Assembly (NCBI GenBank): GCA_038380435.1
Contig: JAWZYU010000008.1
Span: forward strand, 73,608,020 to 73,672,019
Direction of reading: 5' to 3'
Source: Ryuthela nishihirai
Lineage: Eukaryota; Arthropoda; Arachnida; Araneae; Heptathelidae
Length of the DNA stretch: 64,000 nt
Shown here: positions 55,912-64,000 of the stretch, piece by piece
Numbering within the stretch: position 1 is the stretch's first letter
Layout of the letters: the number at the start of each line of letters is the position of its first letter
Notes under the pieces: generated by a model
The model's input: only the letters and a program-made list of their open reading frames with translations
Told to the model about the DNA's origin: nothing
Databases searched by the model: none
Made by a program: the position numbers and the translations under genes

Positions 55912-55940
55912 GGATTTGGGTTGTTTTACCTCTGAGCGCT
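55912..55940 (-). mobile_element. SINE-A tail scrap
   Basis: TTGGGTTGTTTTACCTCTGA followed by GCGC only; the rest is absent. Confidence 0.6.
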
Positions 55941-56160
55941 TTTTGTACGAAATATAAAAAAAAAATTATAATATGCTATCTTGACGTTACGACATATAAA
56001 CAATACGTATTAAATTCAACGAACTACGGGCTGCTAATCATTCGATTTTATTTTGCACGGAAATCGTCAGATATAGAACGTCTCGTGCCGCCCCAGCAGC
56101 GCCCTGTGATTTCGGCGCCCTAGGCAACTGCCCCGATGCCAACACGTTCCTACGCCTCTG

Positions 56161-56400
56161 GTCGTGATATTCACATTTCACAACCAAATTCAAATTTCTA
56201 ACGTAATTACATCGCTTGCAACATTAGTTTGAAATTTTGCAATGTTCAATTTTTTCCACTGTTAGAGGGCGCAATTATGGCAACCGAAAGCACGAATACC
56301 TTTTTTATCAATACCTGCCCGACACAAAAAGAATTTTTTTATTTATCCCTAAAAAAAAAATCGATGCCTACAGGGAGACAGACAGATGACAAAGTGGAAG
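56161..56400 (-). repeat. ~240-bp dispersed repeat, right part
   Basis: Continues the copy split at 55141: TCACATTTCACAACCAAATT, TTTGAAATTTTGCAATG and GTTAGAGGGCGCAA on the plus strand. Confidence 0.65.
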
Positions 56401-56561
56401 CATTTGGTTCTTGTTTTTCTGAAACGGTCCGAAAAGGGAACCTTATTGGAAATACAGGTTTTTCATTTTTTGCATTAAAAAATAAATATAAAAATATGCA
56501 TTCGTAAACAACAGAAAACTTTTAAAAAAATTTAATTTCGCTAAGGAAAAAGCGATATTAA

Positions 56562-57120
56562 ATGGGCTTGGAAAGGCCGCCGTCCGTCGGATGGGACGTT
56601 CAGCCGTGGCTCCGTGTGCGGGAGAGCCATACCCTGTGCACGTTAAAGAACACGCTGGATGGCCTTGACGGGAGGCTACCATCTGTCTCCCAACAGCTGT
56701 TCCAGTGGGTCCCCTCCATGTGACCTGGCCATTTAGCCCATGGTGTGCAAAAGAAGTGCCGCTCAGAGGTAAAACAACCCAACGTTAAAGAATACGCTGG
56801 ATGGCCTTGACGGGAGGCTACCATCTGTCTCCCAACAGCTGTTCCAGTGGGTCCACTCCCCCAACTTTCTCTGAGCCTTCGGGGTCCATGTGACCTGGCC
56901 ATTTAGCCCATGGTGTGCAAAAGAAGTGCCGCTCAGAGGTAAAACAACCCAACGTTAAAGAACACGCTGGATGGCCTTGACGGGAGGCTACCATCTGTCT
57001 CCCAACAGCTGTTCCAGTGGGTCTCCTCCCCCAACTTTCTCTGAGCCTTCGGGGTCCATGTGACCTGGCCATTTAGCCCATGGTGTGCAAAAAAGTGCCG
57101 CTCAGAGGTAAAACAACCCA
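56562..57120 (+). mobile_element. SINE-A, 5'-truncated, three 3' modules
   Basis: Starts within the central block (GGGCTTGGAAAGG). Three modules join near 56782 and 56952; the first lacks about 40 bp (CCCCTCC|ATGTGACC). Confidence 0.9.
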
Positions 57121-57205
57121 AATTATTTATCATAAATTAATTTCTCGATCAATTTTTCCAAGGGGGAGGGTACTCCCTCCCTCTTCCCCCCCCCCTCTCA
57201 ATCGA

Positions 57206-57602
57206 AAGCCGGAAGTGACTCAGCCAATAGCGCGCCATGCTCATAATCTGCAGTTCCCAGATTCGAGCCCCACCTGGGCCACCAACGCTGTAGGGATTTT
57301 CCTCCACAAATCCCAAACCCTGCCCTCAGTCAGTAGGGGGCATCGACAAGCTTGGTGAAGGCAGCCGTCCGTAGGATGGGACATTAAACCGTGGTCTCGT
57401 GAGCGGGACAGGCCATACCTTGTGAACATTAAAGAACACACTGCATGGCGTTGATGGTAGGCTACCATCTGTGTCTCCTAGCAGCTGCCCAATGGGTCTC
57501 CTTCGTCCAACCTTCTCTGAGCCCTTGGGGTCCTTGTGACCTGCCCATTTAAGTCGTTTGTGCAAAACAAAGTGCCGCTCACAGGTGGCGCCGACGACCA
57601 TG
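57206..57602 (+). mobile_element. SINE-A, ancient diverged copy
   Basis: All parts are recognisable (AGTGACTCAGCC, GATTCGAGCCCC, GATGGGACATTAAACCGTGG, AAAGTGCCGCTCACAGGT) but with many substitutions. A useful outgroup to the young copies. Confidence 0.85.
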
Positions 57603-58200
57603 CGCAAAGATATAAAGTTGACCAGCCTTTAGCTTTAGTGAGGTGTAATGTAAAGGCATTTAATAGTTATATGTATGGAAAGAGAAAAACGTTTTAGGAT
57701 AAATGCGCACAATGGGAGAAAGAAAAGTTTTATTACCAAAACTCAATGAAAAAGAGTAAAAAATATTTCGAAGAATAATTTGGTTTTGCATTAACGTAAG
57801 AATTCACCAATTTCGGTTTTTTTTTCTTTCTAGAAACTGTAGTATTATAATGCTTAAAAGATTGCCAAGGCTAAAATTATAGTAGAACTCAAATTTTAAT
57901 ATAATTTTAGTGAATATCCATTCACTAAACTTTTCTATTTTTATATGAACATGTCTTTAGCATTTCGTAATATAACTTTAGAAACAGAAATAATTGTTAA
58001 TAAATTGGAAAAAAAAGTATGATTTTAAAATTTTATTTTCCACAAAAATTTACGAAAAAAACTCAGACATAAAAAATGACATATAATTCTATGCTGGAAT
58101 TTTTATCTGGATTAAACTCACGCAAAAAAATGTTTAATATTGATAATTATAAGAAAACTAATTTAAAAATAATTTAAACCAAAAAATTGTCATAATAACC
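57603..58200. other. AT-rich spacer upstream of DCAF17
   Basis: No gene, repeat or element recognised. Confidence 0.4.
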
Positions 58201-58223
58201 GATTAGTTTTCTTTGTAGCTCCT

Positions 58224-58237
58224 AGATGGCGCCATCT
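58224..58237. promoter_or_regulatory. palindromic AGATGGCGCCATCT element upstream of DCAF17
   Basis: A 14-bp perfect palindrome about 210 bp before the start codon, within CTCCTAGATGGCGCC, which fits the core of CTCF-type sites (YAG(R)(K)GGCGC) and also resembles YY1-type ATGGC sites. Regulatory role is inference. Confidence 0.4.
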
Positions 58238-58405
58238 CCAAGACTTGAAGTTTTCAGTCAAACAAGGCCGTGTGTGTAAAGTTGTAGCTTACCGCAATAT
58301 TCGACTTTTTTTTATCATATTCTGACTTGATATTTTGCACCTAAAACAGCTTACAGGTAAAGATAGAGCACTATGAAGTTCATATTGTTGTTCTAGTGAA
58401 ACACA

Positions 58406-58498
58406 ATGTTGGATAATAACGCCAAATGCAGTGAAATGCTCAGTAATGTTAAGACTAAAGAAGAATTTCAATGTTGTTCAAGCTGTAGGTTATCGTGA
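58406..58498 (+). promoter_or_regulatory. upstream ORF overlapping the DCAF17 start
   Basis: An ATG at 58406 opens a 30-codon frame, +1 relative to DCAF17, that passes over the 58446 start and stops at 58496-58498. If it is in the mRNA it should lower DCAF17 translation. The transcription start is unknown, so it may lie outside the transcript. Confidence 0.35.
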
Positions 58499-60035
58499 AC
58501 TGAACTTGATTACTTCGCCTTATAAACTGAGTTTGAATATCCTTTACAGGTTAGTACGTTCAGATGATTCATTATTTCTTAAAATTTGGGAAGCTCATTC
58601 TAAACAACCGATTCTCTGCGAAGATGGGAAGCTGTATTTCGATAACTACAGATCCTGCTTCAGCCTGTGCGGCCAAAACAGCTTACCCAGTGAACTGTAT
58701 CGTCTTCCAGTGCAAACTGCAGCCAATAGGATTACAGATGCTGTTGTGTATTCGGGGCCAGTGCATCGTGTGGTTCCTAGGCCTCAATGTTTTAAGCCTT
58801 TTTTCCTTTCGCTGTCTGCAGATAACTGGCTGCGGTCATATGATAATTTTACTGGCACTCTTCTACAAGAAGTGTATCTGGGAACTACTGAAGTGTATAA
58901 ATTTCAACACTGCGATTGGGAGACTTACGGCGAGCAGCTCGTCCTGACGTCCATATTGAACGTGGGAAGACGAACAACACCAACGGCCATCAACAGCAAA
59001 CCACGTGTGTTGGTGGCGCTAGCTGTGTTTAGTGTTCTGCCTTTAGAATTCACTGCCCTTTTGGAAATTGATAGGGAAGTTTTTGGTAAAGAATGTAACC
59101 ACGTGAATGTATCAGATGGACTCATGATAGTGGGAACAGGAAGTGCTTCAAATGGTTCCGTGCGATTTTATAGCTTTCCTGAAGTTCTTCAAACAGGTAT
59201 ATTATATAGAGTCAAGTTAAATGAGTCGTGTGATGCTCTCAGAGGTTCAAAAGTGGGTTCGTATCCAGCGGGATTACCGCTCAATTGCAAACTGCGAGAG
59301 GCTCCTCCAGTTTTATTTGAAGTGAGGTGTTCTGATTATATTGCCTATTTTGGGGGTTTTCCGTGGCACTATATTAGAACTCCACCTCGGTTAGAAGGTG
59401 CCTTTGAAGTGAGAACAGTAGCAAACGATAACTTAGCCGAAAATGGCTATTTAAATATTCCTAATACTTCAACTGAACCGAATACGATAACATTTCATCC
59501 TGATGAGTCGGGAAGGATTATTCACAAGTCAGCCCACTCAGTGGGTTTTTTTCACTTAGTAAAAAATGTCGGTGGTAAAATGGCGCTGAGAGATGGCACT
59601 GTGATGTCATTTGTGACCAAAAGAGAAATTGAAACAAAATCGTGCATTGAAGTGTCCAGAGGCAGACGGAAAGCGGCCCAAAAGATGGAATGCATTGCAT
59701 TTTGTGAAAAAAGTGTGCTAGCAGACGATTACGAGGAAGAATTGGATTTGTATGGGATTCTTGGTTTTGATCCCAAAGATGAACTTTGCAAAGGGAAAGT
59801 TTTGCTTTACGATAACATGCATGGGAAACACGTGAAAACAATTGATTTAAAACTGAAATTAGATGATCTTTGTGATTATACTTTGACGTTGGATCTGGAC
59901 ACGTTAGTCGTTGTTGTGAAAAACGAAATGAGAAGATTCAGCTGTTATATCTATCGTTTGCATTGGCAAGAAGGAAGAGAAGGCAAATCATTCAAGGGAA
60001 AGACAAAACATTCGAAGACCAAAAACAGAATATGA
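58446..60035 (+). CDS. DCAF17: DCAF17-like protein (DDB1- and CUL4-associated factor 17), single exon
   Basis: A 529-residue frame matching the DCAF17 family over its length; vertebrate forms are about 520 residues. Conserved blocks are KLYFDNYRSC (about 62-71), LAVFSVLPLEF (about 195), GGFPWHYIRTP (about 302), a DNLAENGYLN segment, FHPDESGRIIH (about 349), the acidic DDYEEELDLYGILGF (about 425) and the C-terminal RRFSCYIYRLHW (about 496). Family members are thought to be substrate receptors bridging DDB1-CUL4 ubiquitin ligases to targets, largely in the nucleus or nucleolus. The start is the first in-frame ATG; an in-frame TGA lies upstream at 58374-58376 with no ATG between. The vertebrate gene has many introns, whereas this copy has none, so it may be a retrocopy or a lineage with intron loss. 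The frame is intact, arguing for function. No signal peptide is seen. Confidence 0.92.
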   Translation: MLRLKKNFNVVQAVGYRELNLITSPYKLSLNILYRLVRSDDSLFLKIWEAHSKQPILCEDGKLYFDNYRSCFSLCGQNSLPSELYRLPVQTAANRITDAVVYSGPVHRVVPRPQCFKPFFLSLSADNWLRSYDNFTGTLLQEVYLGTTEVYKFQHCDWETYGEQLVLTSILNVGRRTTPTAINSKPRVLVALAVFSVLPLEFTALLEIDREVFGKECNHVNVSDGLMIVGTGSASNGSVRFYSFPEVLQTGILYRVKLNESCDALRGSKVGSYPAGLPLNCKLREAPPVLFEVRCSDYIAYFGGFPWHYIRTPPRLEGAFEVRTVANDNLAENGYLNIPNTSTEPNTITFHPDESGRIIHKSAHSVGFFHLVKNVGGKMALRDGTVMSFVTKREIETKSCIEVSRGRRKAAQKMECIAFCEKSVLADDYEEELDLYGILGFDPKDELCKGKVLLYDNMHGKHVKTIDLKLKLDDLCDYTLTLDLDTLVVVVKNEMRRFSCYIYRLHWQEGREGKSFKGKTKHSKTKNRI

Positions 60036-60142
60036 TTTTTTTTTTTAATGCTGGTGTTTATATATATTTTTTTCATTTTTTTAACTTTCTTTTACAAAAA
60101 GAAAAATGCAAAAAAAAAAACTGAGAACATTATGTTTATATC

Positions 60143-60148
60143 AATAAA
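60143..60148 (+). terminator. polyadenylation signal AATAAA of DCAF17
   Basis: AATAAA about 108 bp past the DCAF17 stop, after a T- and A-rich 3' UTR. The position is typical for a short 3' UTR. Confidence 0.6.
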
Positions 60149-60308
60149 ATGGTAAATATCTTAAATTTTTTTTGTTTCAATAACAAATGGTTTTTCAGTA
60201 ACCGAAAGTTTATTTTGAATCTTTGAACGGAAATTCCTTTACCATTAATAACAAAGTCTATCATTCAAATATTTCTTAGTGTGTGTGGGGGGGAGATCTT
60301 TGAAACTG

Positions 60309-60734
60309 GAGGGGCGCGGGGGTGGCTCAGTCGGTAGCGCGCCAGGCTCGCTACCGACTGAGCCACCCCGCGCCCCTCCAGTTTCAAAAAATCTGTAGTT
60401 CCCAGGTTCGAGTCCAAGCTGGGTCAGCGTTGAGATTTATCTCCGCAAAATTCCCTGCCCTGCCCACTGTCAGTAGGGGACACCGATGGGCTTGGAAAGG
60501 CCGCCGTCCGTCGGATGGGACGTTAAGCCGTGGCTCCGTGTGCGGGAGAGCCATACCCTGTGCACGTTAAAGAACGCGCTGGATGGCCTTGACGGGAGGC
60601 TACCATCTGTCTCCCAACAGCTATTCCCGTGGGTGCCCACCCCCAACCTTCTCTGAGCCTTCGGGGTCTATGTGACCTGGCCATTTAGCCCTTGGTGTGC
60701 AAAAAAGTGCCGCTCAGAGGTAAAACAACCCAAC
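60309..60734 (+). mobile_element. SINE-A whose head contains an inverted self-copy
   Basis: Perfect 12-bp TSD TCTTTGAAACTG at 60297-60308 and 60735-60746. The normal head is interrupted after CGCCAGGCT by an inverted copy of the flank and first 30 bp of the element (60349-60388), after which the head resumes at ATCTGTAGTTCCC. The B box GGTTCGAGTCC remains. Confidence 0.95.
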
Positions 60735-60746
60735 TCTTTGAAACTG

Positions 60747-61326
60747 CACCATTGCTATATTTTTGATAATCGATATGGCTTAGAACAGTTTTAATCATAT
60801 CTTCTGTCGTTTCAACTATTTTTTTTAAATAGCAATTTTAGACAACATTTGTTAAAATATTTTTATTAAATTGGATTTAAAAGAAGCAGAAATATTTTCC
60901 TTCTCCAAAATAAGATTATAGGTTTCAAATAATAATTTCATTTAAATACAACTTTGTTAACGAAAATTTCATCATGTAAAGCCCTTGTAATGCAAGCCAT
61001 AAAACCAAATAATCCTTCAGTTTTTTTTTTACAACTTGAAAAAAAAAACGTTTCTAAGTCGGGGTCCATTCTCCTTCCACCCACCCTGCAGACGCCAATG
61101 TTAAGAATTGAAATGATTATAGGGATTAAATATTTTTGTATCAATTTAAGAATTAGAATAAAAAAGCAGTTTCAAAAACTACACGCTTGAATTTCTTAGA
61201 AAATATTGGGGGGGGGGGGATTAAGCAGGAATGTATGCTTAGTAAAAAATTTTTTTACTTTCAATGGTCTTTAAAACAATGTCTTGAAAAAAAAGCGTGT
61301 AATATATAATCGGCATCCATTTTAAT
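60747..61326. other. AT-rich spacer with poly-G tract
   Basis: No gene. G tract near 61207-61219. Confidence 0.4.
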
Positions 61327-61440
61327 AGGTTGGGTTGTTTAACCTCTGAGCCGCACGTTTTGCAAACGAAAGGCTAAATGGCCAAGTCACAAGGACCCTG
61401 GAAGGTTGTGGGCAAGGGATCCACTGGACAGCTGTTGTGG
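61327..61440 (-). mobile_element. SINE-A, old copy, 3' part
   Basis: Diverged antisense tail (GTTGTTTAACCTCTGAGCCG, GGCTAAATGGCCAAGTCACA), interrupted by the younger copy next to a G run. It resumes at about 61850. Confidence 0.75.
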
Positions 61441-61452
61441 GGGGGGGGGGGG

Positions 61453-61832
61453 CTTGTTGAGTTGTTTTACCTCTGAGCGGCACTTTTTTGCACACCATGG
61501 GCTAAATGGCCAGGTCACATGGACCCCGAAGGCTCAGAGAAGGTTGGGGGAGGGGACCTACTGGAACAGCTGTTGGGAGACAGATGGTAGCCTCCCGTCA
61601 AGGCCATCCAGCGTGTTCTTTAACGTGCACAGGGTATGGCTCTCCCGCACACGGACCCACGGCGTAACGTCAAATCCGACGGACGGAGGCCTTTCCAAGC
61701 CCATCGGTGTCCCCTACTGACCGTGGGCAGGGCGGGGAATTTTGCGGAGATAAATCTCAACGCTGACCCAGCTGGGACTCGAACCTGGGAACTATAGATT
61801 ACGAGCCTGGCGCGCTACCGACTGAGCCACCA
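61453..61832 (-). mobile_element. SINE-A, full length, nested in older copy
   Basis: Complete antisense copy between two G runs. The older copy lies on both sides. Confidence 0.88.
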
Positions 61833-61849
61833 TGGGGGGGGGAGGCAGA

Positions 61850-62072
61850 TATTAACTCCCGTCAAGGCCATTCAGCGTGCCCGTTATTTTTGGTTGCCGT
61901 TTAATGTGCACGTGGCACACGGATTAACGTCCAATCCAACGTACGGCGGCTTTTCCAAGCCCATCAGTGTCGCATATTCGACCGAAGCAGGGCGGAGAGT
62001 TTTGCGCAGATAATTCTCAAAGCTGGTACGTGAACTTTGGGAACTGCATATTGCTAGCCATCCCCGACCCAT
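61850..62072 (-). mobile_element. SINE-A, old copy, 5' part
   Basis: Diverged central block (GTGCACGTGGCACACGGATT, TCCAATCCAACGTACGGCGG) and head remains up to CATCCCCGACCC. Confidence 0.7.
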
Positions 62073-62337
62073 TTTTTTAGGTACAGTTTAATGCAATGCC
62101 AGTAGCAGCTCGGATACATAATTTTTGTACGCGATAAGTTCATAAAAAGCTTATTAAGAAGTCACTTCCATAATAATTCGTTTCAACAATATTCGTTTGG
62201 AATTTAGAGTAGCAGCAATGGAAATATTTAACAGCAGCATGTCAGTTTCGATAATTGCACTAAAGCAAGTAGTAAATAAAGACAACAATAATTATTTTAT
62301 TAAACTTTACGAGTTGAATAAAAATTCCGGAGGGTTT
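62073..62337. other. AT-rich spacer
   Basis: No gene or repeat recognised. Confidence 0.35.
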
Positions 62338-62990
62338 AATAAAATGGGAAGGGTCTGAGCGGCTCTTTTTTGCACACCATGGGCTAAATGGCCAGGTCAC
62401 AATAAAATGGGAAGGGTCTGAGAATAAGACTTGGGTTGTTTTACCTCTGAGCGGCATTTTTTTGCACAACATGGGCTAAATGGCCAGGTCACAATAAAAT
62501 GGGAAGGGTCTGAGAATAAGACTTGGGTTGTTTTACCTCTGAGCGGCACTTTTTTGCACACCATGGGCTAAATGGCCAGGTCACAATAAAATGGGAAGGG
62601 TCTGAGAATAAGACTTGGATTGTTTTACCACTGAGCGGCACTTTTTTGCACACCATGGGCTAAATGGCCAGGTCGCAATAAAATGGGAAGGGTCTGAGAA
62701 TAAGACTTGGGTTGTTTTACCTCTGAGCGGCACTTTTTTGCACACCATGGGCTAAATGGCCAGGTCACAATAAAATGGGAAGGGTCTGAGAATAAGACGG
62801 GTTGTTTTACCTCTGAGTGGCACTTTTTTGCACACCATGGGCTAAATGGCCAGGTCACAATAAAATGGGAAGGGTCTGAGAATAAGACTTGGATTGTTTT
62901 ACCTCTGAGCGGCACTTTTTTGCACACCATGGGCTAAATGACCAGGTCACAATAACATGCGAAGGGTCTGAGAATAAGACTTGGGTTGTT
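62338..62990. repeat. ~92-bp tandem array of SINE-A tail plus neighbouring DNA
   Basis: AATAAAATGGGAAGGGTCTG starts units at 62338, 62401, 62493, 62585, 62677, 62769, 62859 and (diverged) 62951. Each unit is ~35 bp of local flank (ending GAGAATAAGACTT) joined to the last ~57 bp of antisense SINE-A (TTGGGTTGTTTTACC..GGCCAGGTCAC). Confidence 0.95.
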
Positions 62991-63364
62991 TTACCTCTGA
63001 GCGGCACTTTTTTGCACACCATGGGCTAAATGGCCAGGCCACAAGGACCCTGAAGGCTCAGAGAAGGTTGGGGGGAGGGGACCCACTGGAAGAGCTGTTG
63101 GGAGACAGATGGTAGCCTCCTGTCAAGGCCATCCAGCGTGTTATTTAATGTGCACAGGGTATGGGTCTCCCGCACATGGGGCCACGGCTTAACGTCCCAT
63201 CCGACGGACGGCGGCCTTTCCAAGCCCATCGGTGTCCCCTACTGACCGTGGGCAGGGCGGGGAATTGTTGCGGAGATAAATCTCAACGCTGACCCAGCTG
63301 GGACTCGAACCTGGGAACTACAGATTACGAGCCTGGCGCGCTACCGACTGAGCCACCCCCGCCC
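62983..63364 (-). mobile_element. SINE-A, full length, source of the 92-bp array
   Basis: Complete antisense copy whose tail is the last unit of the array. Intact head with A and B boxes. Confidence 0.9.
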
Positions 63365-63478
63365 CAGGCAGGGCGAGGAGTTTTGCGGAGATAAATCTCA
63401 ACACTGACCCAGCTGGGACTCGAAACTGAGAACTGCAGATTATTAGCCTGGCGTGCTACCGACCGAGTCCCCCCGCCC
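63365..63478 (-). mobile_element. SINE-A head, second partial copy
   Basis: AGGCAGGGCGAGGAGTTTTG through CCCCGCCC: a diverged duplicate of the central edge and head, joined directly to the copy before it. Confidence 0.85.
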
Positions 63479-63990
63479 TTAAGACTTGAGTAAGGTTTCC
63501 CAGTTGCTAAGATATTCCACCGGACATAAAAGGTTAAAATGATATTCTATACCGAATAAAATTTTTCGCTTTTTTTTTAATCCTATATTTAGTGTCTGCC
63601 GTCCCGTGGCCGAGTGGTTAGCACGCTTGGCTACTGATCTAAGGGATCTGGGTTCGAGCCCCGGATTAGGCATGGATGTGTGTGTTGTTTTTCTGCTGAG
63701 GTCCTGCCATCCTCTCAGATCTCCTACTATGGCATATAAACTGACAGGCTCCTGTCAGACCTCTGTGGCAAGCAGCTGCTTGAGGGGGTATTTTTTTTTT
63801 ATATTTATATTTAGTGTCAGACATAAAATATTGGGCTAAAATAAAATTATACAAAGATAAATATTTCGTATAACACCACAGGATTTTCGTGGGGAGGGGC
63901 CCCTTGGATGCTCCCTAGTCTGGAACTAAAACGACCTAAACTAGAGCTAAACCCTCCGGAAACTAAAAACTGGGTACATACCATCGTTCT
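63479..63990 (+). repeat. AGGGTTTCC-family repeat, split by SINE-B
   Basis: AAGACTTGAGTAAGGTTTCC, GATATTCCACCGG, AAAATATTGGGCTAAAATAA and TTTCGTATAACACCACAGGA follow the order of the 28.3 kb copy. SINE-B sits at 63597-63805. Confidence 0.65.
63597..63805 (+). mobile_element. SINE-B, complete, with TSD
   Basis: Best copy: head CCGTCCCGTGGCCGAGTGG, B box GGTTCGAGCCCC, GACAGGCTCCTGTCAGACC, AGCAGCTGCTTGAGGGGG and a T-rich tail. Perfect 13-bp TSD TATATTTAGTGTC at 63584-63596 and 63806-63818, which defines the element ends. Confidence 0.96.
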
Positions 63991-64000
63991 GTAGGGGGAC

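Larger units (their letters stand above)
55142..56160. mobile_element. non-autonomous hAT-like element
   Basis: Terminal inverted repeats CAGAGGCGTAG at both ends. The flanking 8-mers TTCGTGAA and GTCGTGAT share TCGTGA. The sibling repeat copies (AACTTCGTGACCTTCA, reverse strand of 51340-51355) show the uninterrupted site. No transposase frame inside; a MITE and a short SINE-A tail piece are nested in it. Confidence 0.82.

Noticed and set aside
58564..58947. 127-codon frame overlapping the start of DCAF17, and minus frames at 58925-59125 and 59518-59841
   Set aside because: They are shadows of the DCAF17 frame with no matching domain.
61438..61452. Poly-G tracts (also near 1922, 5830 and 61207) as G-quadruplex regulatory elements
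   Set aside because: They are single homopolymer runs, several inside or beside decayed repeats. They are prone to sequencing error and there is no link to a gene.

Overview
This window is repeat-dominated nuclear DNA from a eukaryote, most likely an invertebrate animal and plausibly an arthropod. The evidence is one intronless gene matching the animal protein DCAF17, tRNA-headed SINEs, pieces of a LINE with an AP-type endonuclease, and Tc1/mariner, hAT and piggyBac remnants. There are no operons, Shine-Dalgarno sites, phage or plasmid genes. The species cannot be told from sequence alone. A chelicerate is only a guess.

Two provisional names are used throughout. SINE-A is about 385 bp: a tRNA-like head (A box TGGCTCAGTCGG, B box GGTTCGAGTCC), a central block with GATGGGACGTTAAGCCG, and a 169-bp 3' module running from GTTAAAGAACACGC to the tail CAACCCAAC. 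About 36 full or partial copies lie here, on both strands and often with perfect 10-15 bp target-site duplications (TSDs). SINE-B is about 200 bp, has a different (tRNA-Ser/Leu-like) head and ends in AGCAGCTGCTTGAGGGGG plus a T-rich tail; 7 copies are seen.

Layout. 1-7.4 kb: SINE-A copies, three LINE pieces, a GC-rich island near 4.7 kb and half of a palindromic MITE. 7.48-8.55 kb: 30-bp minisatellite. 9.15-19.06 kb: a pyrimidine-rich satellite of ~25-bp monomers (50-bp dimers, then 151-bp higher-order units) holding a SINE-B and a mariner-type element. 19-23.4 kb: SINEs and AT-rich DNA. 23.4-26.5 kb: ~41-bp satellite. 26.5-32.9 kb: a GC-rich island, a piggyBac deletion derivative and SINEs. 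32.96-35.03 kb: a SINE-A with 11 tandem 3' modules. 35.4-39.2 kb: a 31/32-bp minisatellite and a broken Tc1 transposase with a SINE beside it. 39.9-45 kb: LINE endonuclease fragment, hAT transposase fragment and SINEs. 46.1-48.9 kb: a very uniform 75-bp array. 49-57.6 kb: a dispersed ~240-bp repeat, MITEs (one containing its own minisatellite) and a non-autonomous hAT element. 58.4-60.2 kb: DCAF17, the only convincing host gene. 60.3-64 kb: SINEs, including one whose head carries an inverted copy of itself, and a tandem array built from SINE tail plus neighbouring DNA.

The main story is repeat birth. About a third of the window is tandem repeat in eight unrelated arrays. SINE-A tails are being turned into satellite units, and several short perfect fold-back duplications suggest template switching. 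Most long open frames here are by-products of tandem repeats or antisense SINE sequence and are not annotated as genes.
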